A stretch of DNA of 64,000 bases from Limnoperna fortunei (GCA_944474755.1 OX104112.1:88549756-88613755), one strand, 5' to 3'. Shown: positions 35,685-47,503, counted from the stretch's first letter. Notes: generated by a model not told the origin, from the sequence alone. Numbers and translations: made by a program.

Positions 35685-35698
35685 GTTGCCATGGTAAC
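35685..35698. promoter_or_regulatory. Perfect RFX X-box-like palindrome
   Basis: GTTGCCATGGTAAC matches the known X-box consensus bound by RFX factors that drive ciliary genes. It lies 3.5 kb upstream of the TMEM218 start. Function is inferred; X-boxes are usually much closer to the promoter. Confidence 0.45.
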
Positions 35699-36059
35699 TG
35701 TGGCAGCCATTTTGGGCAGATTAAAATACAGTGAAAAGGGCGATATTCAAATCCCAATTTTTCAGGGCAAAATCAATTCATATTCAATAGAAGTTTTTTA
35801 TTTGCTTAATTCAATATCTCATTGACAATATTCAAAACAGTTACAACACTTTCAATATATGTGTTATCAGACTGAGACTATTGAACATGTCAAGAAATAG
35901 GTAATTATTCTCTATAATTTTTCGTTAAAAATATTACCATTTTTGCCACTTTTCTGACTCCATTTTCCGAAAATGCACCAATCACAAATACTCATCGTGA
36001 ATATAAATACATAGATTGATGATTAATATTTAAAAAATTTTAAAATCTCAATGGGGTAA

Positions 36060-36610
36060 GAAAAAATGTCTTTAGAAAACACCGTTAAAGTTGGTTACCA
36101 TGGTAATAAAACAAAAACGGCAATTTTTCGATATTTAAATATATGTATGACCATACTTCTAATATGAGCCAAGATAACAATTGTTGTCATCATATGTACC
36201 TAAATGGATCTTTCCAACATAGCATGACCTAGGAAAACTTTCAAGGTCAACTGTGTGGTTTTCAAGGTCACTTAAAATTGATTTTGCTTGGAGATTTTGA
36301 TATTTTAAAGCTCAATTTTTAGTTGACCTTGACCTTGAGACACTGTACCCTGAAATGATTTCAATGTCATTTTAAGTTTATAGGATGTCTATTAAAAATA
36401 ATAATTAAGGATGATTTAATTTAACCCTAAGAAATAGTAGTTTCGTGGAAATATTGAACAATACATAAATGGCTTTTTTTCACAAGTTACAATGGTAACC
36501 ATCTTTGACAGTGTTTTCTTAAGACATCTTTTGTTTAAAATTAAATCTAGGTAAACTATTTTTTTGCCGATTTCGCTTATTTTTGTCATGGTATAAAAAC
36601 TTTTAAACAT
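36060..36610. repeat. Inverted repeat carrying two more X-box-like motifs
   Basis: 36060-36145 (aatgtctttagaaaacaccg, ggttaccatggtaa, aaaaacggcaatttttcg) is repeated in inverse at about 36478-36575 (gttacaatggtaacc, cagtgttttcttaagacatc, tttttgccgatttcg). The motifs are GTTACCATGGTAAT at 36094-36107 and GTTACAATGGTAAC at 36486-36499. The loop contains caaggtcaact-type repeats. Confidence 0.6.
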
Positions 36611-38340
36611 AATTAATAGTTTAAGAAGTTTTGGTCTTATGATAGCAAAAGTTTTCTTTTACTGTAGCCCCACCCCCGGTGACGATAGCAGATATATTGA
36701 ATAGATCATCTCTGCTATTAACAACGCACGTGGGAAAAAAATATCTTGAAATCTATAACTGATGTTAGTTGTAAAAACCCGGAAAAATACAGAAAAACTT
36801 CCTACTATAAGTGTTACGCTTCCTTTGTAACGTACTCAAGCAATTTACTTGTGTTCTTTTGTGCCAGGTCACTTTAAGTAAACTTAATTCCGATATCCGT
36901 ATACATCAGTACTATCAATTTAACTGTGTCATCCAAGGTTCATATGGTGTAATTTATCGCATAAAGGTTTATTTAAAGTGTATTCTCAGTTATCGTCTTT
37001 GGTACAACTAAAACGTGATTTCGTTTGTTATGTTTTGTTTGTTTTTTTTTCTTCTTTTGAATGGGTTCAATGCCATTTTTAGTAATGTTTTAACAAGAGT
37101 TACACGAAGTGCAAACCCAGGTTATTGCATCTTGGTGTTCAGCGAGGAACATGTGAAATCGTCTCTCATACAGTTTCAACCGGATCTCTGAAACTCTTCA
37201 CATGATTCAAGTTGTGCACCTGCTATTATGGACAGTTTTGCTGATCTTTTCCTATTTTTCCAGATTTTGGACTTTTTTTTACAATGGACGATATCCATTT
37301 TTTGTGATAAACTCCTCTCACAGGTTTTCACCCGATCCATTAAACTTCACAGAAAGGTTCCACACCAGACACGGATACAGGATTTTCAATAAGAGGGGCG
37401 CACCAAATGGGCGAGGGGTCTTTGAGACCGCCTAAGGCCCCGCGGGTCTCGGGCAGTTCCTTGAAAGCTCTGAAGAGATAGCTTCTAATATGGGTCTTGT
37501 CATATGCTTATTATTTGAACATGTTGAAATTCAAGGTACATGGACTTCATAAATATTCTTTCGATTTCGGTTCGACGGAAATTTAAATTACAGAATAGCA
37601 CTCTGTACATGATGGAAGACGATAATAAAAAAACGTGTTTCCCGTCCGACGTGGGTTTTTGTGTCTTTCTGTTGCTTTTTTCTTACGAGTTTTAGGGGGG
37701 GGGCTGAATCCGCGCCTGCACACTCATTATTGAAATTGTAACCTGGTCATGACTGTGGAATTGTTTGGAGGATTTGTTCGTAATTTTTCACACGTTTAAA
37801 ACTAACATCATTTTTCAATTTTTACCAAAGACGGCGCACATTTTGTATAACCAACTTCTTCCACATTGTTCAACCAAGCTCTATGTATTTTTATCATAAA
37901 AACAAAAGACAAAAATAACACATAAAAATTTAAGCGACATTTTAGAAGATAAAATGTACTTTATAGATTGTAGAACTTCTCTTATTGTTATATCATCTCT
38001 TGTTAACTGTGTACACTATTTACACAAAGTTAACAACACGACTTACTTTTTGTTTTTTATTCCTTTTTGTTTTTTATTTTATTTATGCACACATTTTTCA
38101 ACGTCAGTTGGACATTTTTCAACAAATTCTTAAACTGTTGAATTCACATTTTAAAGATATTTGTTGTCAGTAACATACATCTCATTCTTTTATTTCAGAG
38201 AAAAGTGTACATTTCAACAGATAGTACAATTTGTCTCCATGATCATTTAAATGATATTTCTTTCAATAAAAGTTGTACATATTTATCAATTTTTAGAAGG
38301 TCAAGAGAGCCACGCACATCAATCCGTATAGCTAGGAACA
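36611..38340. other. No supported gene; repeat fragments
   Basis: 37140-37270 resembles the tandem repeat near 8.7 kb (gttgtgcacctgctattatg). 37360-37460 is a GC-rich repeat fragment (gaggggcgcaccaaatgggc). Open frames here are short and unsupported. Confidence 0.35.
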
Positions 38341-38344
38341 GTTA

Positions 38345-38740
38345 ATATACAACAACAACTACCTTTATTTAGGAAAACCCGCATTACATTGGTGTCATCC
38401 CCACAGTTAACATGACATTATATTCTACATACATAATATAACATGTATGAATGAAAATATCACATTGAGAGCAAATGAATTATCTATTCTCAAAACATGC
38501 ATCTATGCATTTGCATACAATAATATTATCATTTTTACAACTGGGATTCAATAATAATGTGGACATAGAGTAAGTATTTCCTGGACATTCGTTTTTGTAA
38601 GTAAACTGTACTGCGTAAAGCCATTAAATTTTTACAGTATAGAAGAAATTGTTCTTCATCTTCAATTTCTATACATTCAGATACATAGTCCCATTTCTCT
38701 CAATTTTAGGTCTCATATCTATATCCATTTCCATACGTAA
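38345..38740 (-). pseudogene. LINE ORF2 C-terminal fragment
   Basis: Minus-strand translation gives IEIEDEEQFLLYCKNLMALR, then after a shift STLLLNPSCKNDNIIVCKCI and DACFENR. This is the same zinc-knuckle-like tail type as at 32.3-33.2 kb but a different lineage. The 3' end carries AATAAA near 38368. Inactive. Confidence 0.72.
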
Positions 38741-38790
38741 TAGAATAGTATAGAATAGATCAGAATAGAATAGAATGGCTTTATTTCCAA
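38739..38790 (-). repeat. (ATTCT)n microsatellite, probable LINE 3' tail
   Basis: On the minus strand, ggaaataaagccattctatt leads into imperfect ATTCT steps, the usual layout of a LINE 3' end with a microsatellite tail. Confidence 0.6.
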
Positions 38791-38819
38791 TCAAGGGCCC
38801 TTGATGAGTACTTTAACCT

Positions 38820-38905
38820 TTTCTCTGCCACAGGGCCAAAAAAGTGGCCCTATTATTTTGCTTTCAAATTGCCACAGGGCCAATAAATTGGCCATATAAT
38901 ACAAT
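38820..38905. repeat. Duplicated GGGCCA...TGGCC palindromic unit
   Basis: gccacagggccaaaaaagtggcc and, 45 bp on, gccacagggccaataaattggcc. Each is a small inverted repeat around an A-rich spacer, in the region upstream of TMEM218. Confidence 0.6.
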
Positions 38906-39119
38906 AAAGTCTTAATCAAAATTATGCAAATGAGACGAAACTATAACCATACTTCATACTATGGTTACGTTATTGATGGTTTTATATCATGAAAGGTAAA
39001 ACAACAAAATAATCTTGAATTTCAAAAAGGTAATATATATTACTGTAGAAAAAATTATTTAAATGAACGTTTTTGTATTTATTTGAGTAATTTAAAATGT
39101 TTCCCGGTTTTAACTTCTT

Positions 39120-39224
39120 TGTTTATTATTGGCCAATTAAATACGAGTTAACAAAACGACTTTGGGATGACGCGCCATCTTGGTTGATGTCAACAAATAG
39201 GTGTCTTGACATGTTTACAAAATA
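39120..39224 (+). promoter_or_regulatory. Probable TMEM218 core promoter / 5' UTR
   Basis: A CCAAT palindrome ATTGGCCAAT lies at about 39128-39137, about 90 bp before the ATG. CGCCATCTT at 39173-39181 is an exact YY1-type site in the position typical for TATA-less housekeeping promoters. gatgacgcg beside it is CRE-like. No TATA box is seen. The transcription start is inferred, not shown. Confidence 0.5.
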
Positions 39225-42200
39225 ATGGCTCTAGTACTCGGTGTTGGTCCAGGACTTTTCGCCTTAATATTAATTTGGTCTGTTAGCATTTTAGCATGTT
39301 TACTCCTCACAAGAGCTGAAGGAGGTATTCAGTAAGTTATATATATGCAATTGCAAGACAAATAATAATATGAATATAGTACATGTAGCTATAGGCACAG
39401 CCTAGTAAATGCGAGCATCGCATATTTTATGGTTCATGACGTTACTTCACAGCACCCTAAGAGTGCCTCTGCATTCCTTTTGTGGCGTGACGTCTTTAAT
39501 GTGTTGGCGACATCATAAAGCGTTTTTGAGATTGCAAAAAATTTTCGGACATTTTTGTTGTTATTTCAAAAATAAACACTTTAATTTTATTTGTGTCTAC
39601 TTAAAAATTTTTTGTTTGTGCTCGACCACAATATATTCTTCTGACAGCTCAGCTACCATCCGAAAATGGTGTGTTCATATGGATCACATGACATTATTTA
39701 CACACATACATGTAACCGTATAGCTCGCATCTACGATGCTCGCTATAAGAAAAATATGAAGTTGGGTTGCAGTCAAAAGGGGACGGCCCAAATTCCTTTC
39801 TGTGTAATTTAGCATAGACGGACAAAATCCCCATCTTTAAATTTACAAGGCGGACAGAATCGCCCCTGTAAAATTTTCAAGGCGGACAAAATCCCTCCTG
39901 AATCATATTATGGTAATATCGATATATAAGTATTGTGCATCGCGTTTTTTTGTATTTTTTACTTGGTACTTAAAATTATGAAAAAGACAAAGATTAAAAC
40001 ATGGTTATTATTTTTTACATTGAAATGCATCAAGTCGATATGGTTTGTGTTGTACGACATGTGTTAATAAAGGAACCCCGCCATTTGATCCCTTTCATTA
40101 TTATTTACCCAAAAACAATTCCAGTTGTTGAAATTAATTATTGACCTTTTCGAAATCCCAAAGTCACGTGGTTCTGTGGGGGTAAGATCGACAGTTATCG
40201 TGTCTTTCCATGGAGTAGGCCGAATTTTACTGCCGTTATAATCCGAAGTTAGTTTTGTGATTTGTCGGATTAACGGCAGAATTCAAAGTGCTGGGAGTGA
40301 TTCACTCCCGCTCTGCTACATTACGAGTAATGGGACTTAATTCGTACCCTCACCAAAAAAAAAAAGCTAGGGTACGATTATTCGTTCTATCCATGGAGCA
40401 TCGTCGGAATATCGAAGAAAAAATACCAACAAATTTCAATTTCCATTGAATTATTTTAACCGTAATGAAAATTGTTTCAAAAGAATTCCAATTACCCGTC
40501 TTCTAAAAAAAACACGGAAAAATAACATTAATGTGCCTCAACATTGTTCAGAACTTAATATTTTCAGAATTTTAAAAAAATTAAAAAAAAAAAATTTTTT
40601 TTTAGACGAATTTGCAAAACAATTTATGAAATAATAAAATTTTGTGTTTTTTTTAAAAAACTATATAAACTGCTGCTTAATTAAAACTGAATTATGTTTT
40701 ATTGTATTATTATAACATTTTTCAATATTTTGTTTAGCTTTTTCATTTTATGTTAGTTTTAAGGACTTCATATATGAACCTAGGTATGCTTTTCATTCTA
40801 TCAGAGACATATAATTACATGTAATTATATGTCTCTGATTTTATATAAACAGGGACAGTCCCTGATCTAAAGTATCCAAATATAACTTGCATTTTTTAAA
40901 TAGTTTTTCTTTTAAATCAAATTTTTTAAATCTTAAATTAAATAAAAATCAATATCTGTTGTGACTTTCTCTTATTATAAAGATAGTTATTTTCCTTCTG
41001 ATGTCTTAACATTTTTACCACTGATTTTTACTGATGTAGACGTCTCTTTTTGATAACATACCTGTTTTTAAAATCTGATTTTCAAATAAAAATAATTATC
41101 CTAATTTACATTTTCACAGCTTATCATGTCGATCTTTTATTGGTCTTAAATTTTTACCTTTCATTATTGTAAAGTGTCAGGAAATAAATAAGCAACTAAC
41201 GAATAAACAAGGCACATTTAATATACAATGAATTACATCACAGCAGTATCTCTTACTCCCCCCCCCCCCCCACACCTCCTTCTCGGCGAATCTGGTTTGG
41301 GAGAGTTTGGGATTTCAAAATCGTTAATACCATTATTTTACTAAATTTTAACTTCTTAGTAAAAGCCATACCCGTTTCAATTTTCTAAAAGATATAGAGA
41401 ATGTTTGCTCAAGTAAGTGATATTCATTTGATCATAAACATATTAATTGACAAGTCCCCAATCAAGCACTGCAAATCAGACAAACAATTATTATTATTAT
41501 TATTAAGTAATAAAAAAATCTGGGTATATTTTAGTAAAATATAAAAATCATATTCGGGAGGGATTTTGTCAGCCTTGAAAATTTTTAAGTTGGATTTTGT
41601 TCGCCTTGTAAATTTAACGAGGGGATTTTGACCGCCTATGCTAAATTACATGGAAGGGATTTTGTCCTACACTCGCAGTCAAATCGGCATCAAAAACAGC
41701 ACCTGTTAAATAAGTTACTTCTTAAAATGAAACGGTTTAAAAGGCAAATTTTAATGCATGAAATCTTGAAATTATAATTACAAATTATAAGGACAGAAAG
41801 CAATATGGGCGGTTTCAAAAAAAATTACCCCAACAGGTCATGGTCCTCTAATTTTGTCAAATTAATAGATATATTATTTCTAAATAGTTAAAAATGTATG
41901 TCTAGTTGTAGGGAACATGTCTGTAAAAAATCTTAAAGATATCTCAGAAAACAAAAAAGTTATGCCAAAAAAAAACATGCCAAAATTGTCAGGAGTGCAA
42001 CACTTTTTTGTGACACTTTAAAAAAAATGTCATTTTTTTAAAGGTCACAGAATTGTCAAATCTAGCAATATGTACATAATTCTTTATTTATTACAAAGTT
42101 TCAGGTGTTAACTTATTGAGAGATATCAAAAGAAAGTATGTTGCATTTTAAAAAGTATGAAAATATTGTTTTGAAAAAAAGATCTACCCTGTCTGGAGTG

Positions 42201-45200
42201 CAACACAAATTTAAGTTATTTTGTTTTAAGTTCTTGATAGAAATTTTTTCCTTTTGTTTTCAATAATTAAACCAAAACAAAATCATAAATATACCTTTGC
42301 TGCATCAAAACAGTCACTACAATATACCCTAAAACTGGTAATCTGAACAGGGACAACAAATAAAACAGAGCACCCACAACTGTTAGGCCGAATTTTACTG
42401 CTGTTATAATCCGAAGTTAGTTTTGTGATTTGTCGGATTAACAAAAAAAAAAAAAGCGAGGGTACGATTATTCGTTCTACCACAACTGTCAGGAGTGCAA
42501 CAAATGACATGTTTTTAGATATATTTTCTTTGTAATGCGACTTATTTTGTGTATTTTTTTACTTTTTAGCAGAAGCTATACAGAATCGTTGAATTATTAT
42601 TATTAAGATGGCTGAAATATACCTTTTAAATTATTTTTTTTTAATGTCAGGATTGCAGTAGTTTTTTTATTGATCTTCAATTGTATCATAATATGAAATA
42701 TTTGATGAAGATTTATTCATTATAATTATTTTTATTTAAGTTAAGGAAACTTTTCTTAGAAATTAATTGTTACAATAGCAGTTTATGAGCTTAAAATTTG
42801 ATAAAAATTCACATTTTGTGTACAATTTAGTTGTCTCTCATATTTATACCAACTGTTTTTTATAATCTAGAGACATATTCCAACAGCTAATTGTTATATA
42901 TGTTCATTTTTCAATTGGCATTAAAAAAATTTATTGTTGAAAAACATTTCTGTTCATTTATCTAAGATGTCCTGTTTTAAATGTCATCCATGTAAATGAT
43001 GCACTCCTGATACAATATTTAAATGAATAGATGATTGCAACTATACTGTAAAAATATGGTTCTCCATATGGATGGAACAAAGACTACAATTGGGAATGGT
43101 GTCTTTCGATTATAAAAACAGTTGGTATCAATATGAGAGCCAACTAAATTGTACACAATATATGAATTTTTATAAAATCTGAAGTTCAATTTTAAACAAA
43201 CTTCTACACTCCTGACATTAAACAATGAATGTGAAAGGTATTACATGTATCATCCATCTGAAATATTTATTCAATTAATGCTTCTGTGTAGCTTCTGCTG
43301 AAAAATAAAGAGAAAGCACAAAATAAGAGAACTTTTAAAGAAAACATATCTACAATGTAAGAATATGTCATTTGTTGCACTCCTGACAGTTAAGGGTGCT
43401 CTGTTTTACTTGGTGTCCCTGATCAGATTACCAGTTTTAGGGTACCGGTATCTTGCTCTGACTGCTCTGATGCAGCAAAGGTATATTTATGATTTTATTT
43501 TGGTTCAATCATTGATAACAAAAGGAAAAAAATTCTACCAAGAACTAAACTGCAACGTTGCTTAAATTTGTGATGCACTTATGACAGGGTAGTTTTTTCA
43601 GAACAATATTTTCATACTTTTTAAAATGCAACATACTTTCTTTTGATATCTCTCAATTAGTTAACACATGAAACTGTGTAATAAAAAAAAAGAATTATGC
43701 ACATATTGCTAGATTTGACAATTTTGTGACTTTTTATAAAATGACATATTTAGGTGTCACAGAAAAGTGTTGCACTCCTGACAATTTTGGCATGTTTTTT
43801 TGGCATAACTTTTTTGTTTTCTGATATATATTCAAGATTTTTTGCAGACATGTTCCCCACAACTAGACATACATTTAAAACTATTTAGACACAATATATC
43901 TATTAATTTGACAAAATTAGAGGACCATAATCTGTTGGGGTCATTTTTTAAAACAGCTTATATATTAATTTTGCTCTTTCTCAAATATCCTATTGAAAAT
44001 GTTAAGATATATGAAATTTGTTCCAGCAATATCACAAAATTACCTCAGTACTTTTAAAAGAATGTATTTCCTTCTTTTATTTGTTTTAACCTGGAGTGTC
44101 AGGAGTGCAACAAAATCAGACTAAACATAGTACTTTTTCTACAACCTACCATTTTCAAGTGATTTAACATTATCATGAAATTTTTTTTCTCAATGGATGA
44201 CTTATAGTTACAATTTAATAATTGTGTTGCCATATGCAAAAATATATACTACTTTTGACTTAATAAAAATGTTAAGAGGTAGATAACAAAAGAATTTTCA
44301 AATATTCTTGAAAAAAATATTTTTTTTGAAAAAGTACAATTGCATATTGTTCAAATTCTTGCACAGGAAGTCATTAGTATTTGTTACATTGTTTAAGAAA
44401 ACAGCAACAAGTTAAATGAAACATAACATTGTTAAACTGAAGTAAAATGTATAAAGGTTAAGAGTGTTTTTTATTTCAAAATTTGTTCAATAAAATATTA
44501 TAAAAACTTTATTTCTTACCTTTTCGTTAATTTCTTTTTTGATTTATTAACTTCAACGTATGCACATTTGGAAATTATGAACAAAAACTTGATATGCTTA
44601 TGTTTAAATTAGACATTTTTTCACATCTTGGGGTCATATTTGTTGAAACAGCCCATATGCCTTATATGGAATTGAGTTTGCTATTTCTTAGCTACATGTA
44701 CATTGTAGCTGGCTATTTCTATCTTTATTGTTACAGTTTCTATCATGGTTTTTGCAATCAATATACTATACAGTTCTTTCTTATTTCTTACTATCACCAC
44801 AGTGCAATTAGTTTCAGGAGCATAACGATCTGCGAAGACAGTTATCTGTATACAGTAGATGTAGATGTACATTTTTTTAGACCATTCATATCATATGGAA
44901 GTTTTGATGTACAATTATCTGTTGGAATATTTTGAGACCATTATGGAAATATTTGTGTGTAATTTAGATATTTCTCTATTAGTTTCGGATTCCATTTCAT
45001 TTCTATAGAACAAGAGACATGCAGTTGTTTTCATTTTCCTTGACCTTGCATTATTGCCGTACACTCGAATTTCGGCGATAAACATGTCTTGCAAATGTAT
45101 CACATGAATGGCTTGTAATTTGGTTGTTTATTATTATTAATGAATCATTTGTTTAGAGATATAAATGCAATATTTTAACAATACACTTCACTTTGGAATA

Positions 45201-47215
45201 TTTTGAATGAAGGAAAATTGCCAAAATTTGAGTGTGGATTAAATTCTCGTATGTGACCATACATGCAATATCGTTAGAATCATACTGTATACCGGTACAT
45301 GTAGATCAGAACACAAAAGTACATAATATACTGTACACTGATTACTAAGAACTCTTCCTAACTTGACAATTAATATCATTAGTGATGGGTCATATACTAG
45401 TACTAGTACATGTAAATAATGTAGATATAGAACACTTTAAAGGTTTTAATAAAATATATAAAACAGTCCATGAAAGAAAAGGGATGTCATCAGCTGATGT
45501 TAGGCCATTGAAACTGATCTATACAACATGCACTTTTGTCAGAAGTAAATTTGTTTGCAAAAAAATGTTCAATTAAAACTTATTTTATCACTATTACCAG
45601 TAACAAAAGATAATTTTGATTTGAATATATCATAAATTAAATTATCTGTAGTTACTGACAATACATAAAGAACCATGCTTACTAAATATTTCATGTAATG
45701 TTAAATGTTTTTTAAGTTTTAACATTTTTGTACTTTTCAGATATGCAGGTTTAGGTGCGATTTTACTAGCAGGTCTTATAACTGTCATTTTTGTAGTACT
45801 CCCACGGGAACCAAAAACACCTACTGTCGAGGAATCTGTTACTGTAAGTAAATTGGTAATAACGTTTAGACTATATTGAATGCATATGTTACAGTGTTAT
45901 AGACCAATTTTTTTTCTAACATCAAGTACATTTATGTATTATAAATGAATATTGGGCCAAGTTTAAATTCCAAGCAGTTATGTAGGACAGATAAGAGATG
46001 GGTACCCTCAAGAGGTTCAGACTTACACCCCATCACTATAATGTACTAACTACACACACATATCAAGCATGATGTATAAAAATTGAGAAAAAAGATGTTT
46101 AAATTATTTAAGAGGTGCACTTTTTAAAAAAGAAAACCCTTCACAAATTGTCTGTTTTACTGCCTTGTATTTACACAATCACAAAATGTTCCTATCCATG
46201 TATGAACTCTTTTAGCTCTTCCAATGATGTATATGAAACCAAACAGTTTCATTATTTGTTGTCATTTTTCATTAGAAAATAATATCAAAAGGTTGTACAA
46301 GTATATGAACATTGACTTCTACAATGTATCTAGTAGAGTTAGTTGTATATGGACTGTTTCATTACTTGATGCTATAACTTTCTAAATGATTAATCAATAA
46401 TCTAGAGGGGCCTCGGTGGCTGAGTGGTCAAGGTAGTCGCGTCTACTATTGATCACGTGGTCTGTCAACACTGAGATTGCGGGTTCAATTCTCACTGCAG
46501 GCAGGGTGTACTCGACTCCAATCTTAATTGACAAGGTTTGCCAGTTTTCCTACCGCAGGTCGGGGGTTCTCTTCGGGTACTCCGGCTTCCTCCCCCAATA
46601 AAAACTGGACGCCATGAAATAGCTGAAAGTGGCGTTAAAACACCATTCAAACAAACAAAAACAATAATCTAGAACTTCCCAACTAAAGAATCTTCAATTT
46701 TTAAATATTATAATTTTATACTAATATATTTAATGGTGATATTTAGTTTGATTTTATTTTCTAATTACATTTTTTTACATGAAATTGCAATTGTAAAGAT
46801 TCAAGCTGAAGCAATTCCAAGTATAGTACTAGTAACTGTATGTGCTAATCTAAACTAAAAATATTTTCGTTAATACAGTAATATAAAACACAGACAGATT
46901 ATTGGAAACTGAATAGTTTTGAAAGGAATCTAGAATCAGTTGAATGATTCTGAAATAAATCAGCCTAGATTTTCTTTTTTAATGATGTTTAACACCACTT
47001 TCAGGTATTTTTTACATGTCTTTATGACAAAATCCAAAACATGCAATCAGTGTTGTAATCTTATTACTTTATTGCAGGTATATGACTATGCAATAATCTA
47101 CAGATATTTAATGATAGCAGGATTAGCTTTGTTCTTGTTGATTGGATTAATTTTCTACCTTACTGATCACATGATGATGCCAGTTTATGCTAAACCAATC
47201 AGAAGACTTCGATAG
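39225..47215 (+). CDS. TMEM218: Transmembrane protein 218, three coding exons, complete
   Basis: Exons 39225-39331, 45741-45843 and 47078-47215 join in frame with GTAAGT donors and CAG acceptors. The product is 115 residues, the length I recall for the human protein. It has four or so hydrophobic segments at about 8-29, 37-55, 78-100 and a short C-terminal stretch. Family landmarks are the start MALVLGVGPGLFAL, LLTRAEGG at the end of TM1, LPREPK after TM2, and the C-terminus MMPVYAKPIRRLR, matching the vertebrate EPIYAKPL tail. In vertebrates TMEM218 acts at the ciliary transition zone with the MKS module, and its loss causes Joubert/Meckel disease; the same role here is inferred. Intron 1 (6.4 kb) is packed with nested mobile elements and intron 2 holds an intact SINE. 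The ATG is the only one in frame at the start of the conserved region. Confidence 0.93.
40216..40389. mobile_element. Short TAGGCCGAAT element, copy 1, 9 bp target duplication
   Basis: 174 bp. The left end TAGGCCGAATTTT and complemented right end TAGAACGAATAAT are imperfect inverted repeats (TAGnnCGAATnnT). It is flanked by TCCATGGAG at 40207-40215 and 40390-40398. Includes gtagtgattcactcccgctc-like GC-rich sequence absent from copy 2. Nested inside the 39778-41674 element. Confidence 0.85.
40800..40839. repeat. Perfect 40-base palindrome
   Basis: ATCAGAGACATATAATTACA is followed directly by its exact reverse complement, with no loop. It lies inside the 1.9 kb element in TMEM218 intron 1. 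Confidence 0.93.
41818..43955. mobile_element. 2.1 kb inverted repeat with reiterated TGTCAGGAGTGCAAC motif
   Basis: The left arm (41818 to about 42895) and right arm (about 43075 to 43955) are diverged reverse complements. Anchors are ttaccccaacaggtcatggt / ctgttggggtca at the ends and gtgtacaatttagttg / caactaaattgtacac near the centre. The motif tgtcaggagtgcaac occurs about ten times across the arms and just outside at 44098, in both orientations, often 150-200 bp apart. The left arm is interrupted at 42384-42479. No coding function; it lies in TMEM218 intron 1. Confidence 0.8.
42384..42479. mobile_element. Short TAGGCCGAAT element, copy 2, 10 bp target duplication
   Basis: 96 bp, the same ends as 40216-40389 but lacking its internal GC-rich segment. 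It is flanked by CCACAACTGT at 42374-42383 and 42480-42489. The right arm of the surrounding inverted repeat lacks it and serves as an approximate empty site. Confidence 0.87.
43956..45740. other. Rest of TMEM218 intron 1
   Basis: AT-rich intron. A 113-codon frame at 44594-44935 has hydrophobic composition but no recognisable domain, so I do not call it. Confidence 0.45.
46407..46671 (+). mobile_element. Intact tRNA-derived SINE with 12 bp target duplication
   Basis: 265 bp. The head is a Ser/Leu-type tRNA derivative: A-box TGGCTGAGTGG at 46417-46427 and B-box GGTTCAATTC at 46492-46501, their spacing fitting a long variable arm. The body includes ctccggcttcctcccccaat and gctgaaagtggcgttaaaac, and the tail is AAAC-rich. 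CAATAATCTAGA flanks both sides (46395-46406 and 46672-46683). Exact duplications and intact boxes indicate a young copy. Decayed copies are at 16798, 19742 and 35067. Confidence 0.93.
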
Positions 47216-47503
47216 ACAAACAAAATAGGATGTAGAAAGTTTCCAGAATTGCTGAGGCTTGTCTGCCATTTTATGTGTATATGACATAACAGTAGTGCTA
47301 ACCTTTTGCTCAGCCAAAAAACTTTTTGTGGGGGAAAGAGTAAAGATATACATGTAGACACAGACTTTTAGATTGCAATATTTTGTTATTCAATGAGTAA
47401 CGATCACTATTTATATGTTAATGAGTGTATATATAAAATGCCATAAATTAATGATATCTTTATTTGTATTCCTATAATGAAGATTGCCCATCTTTATCAA
47501 GTC

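Larger units (their letters stand above)
39778..41674. mobile_element. 1.9 kb element with terminal inverted repeats and 9 bp target duplication
   Basis: Inverted ends of about 140 bp share tgtaatttagcatag and repeated ggcggacaaaatccc steps. The ends are flanked by identical GCAGTCAAA at 39769-39777 and 41675-41683. The interior is AT-rich with no transposase frame, so it is non-autonomous. The 9 bp duplication and long inverted ends fit Mutator-like elements. It contains the short element at 40216-40389. Confidence 0.78.

Noticed and set aside
38945..38975. X-box in the proximal TMEM218 promoter (aaccat...atggtt)
   Set aside because: Half-sites are separated by about ten bases; RFX sites need one to three.
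44594..44935. 113-residue hydrophobic frame in TMEM218 intron 1
   Set aside because: No domain, no splice sites, AT-rich composition typical of chance frames.
46407..46500. Functional tRNA gene
   Set aside because: Polymerase III boxes are present, but the sequence continues into a SINE body and tail with target duplications.
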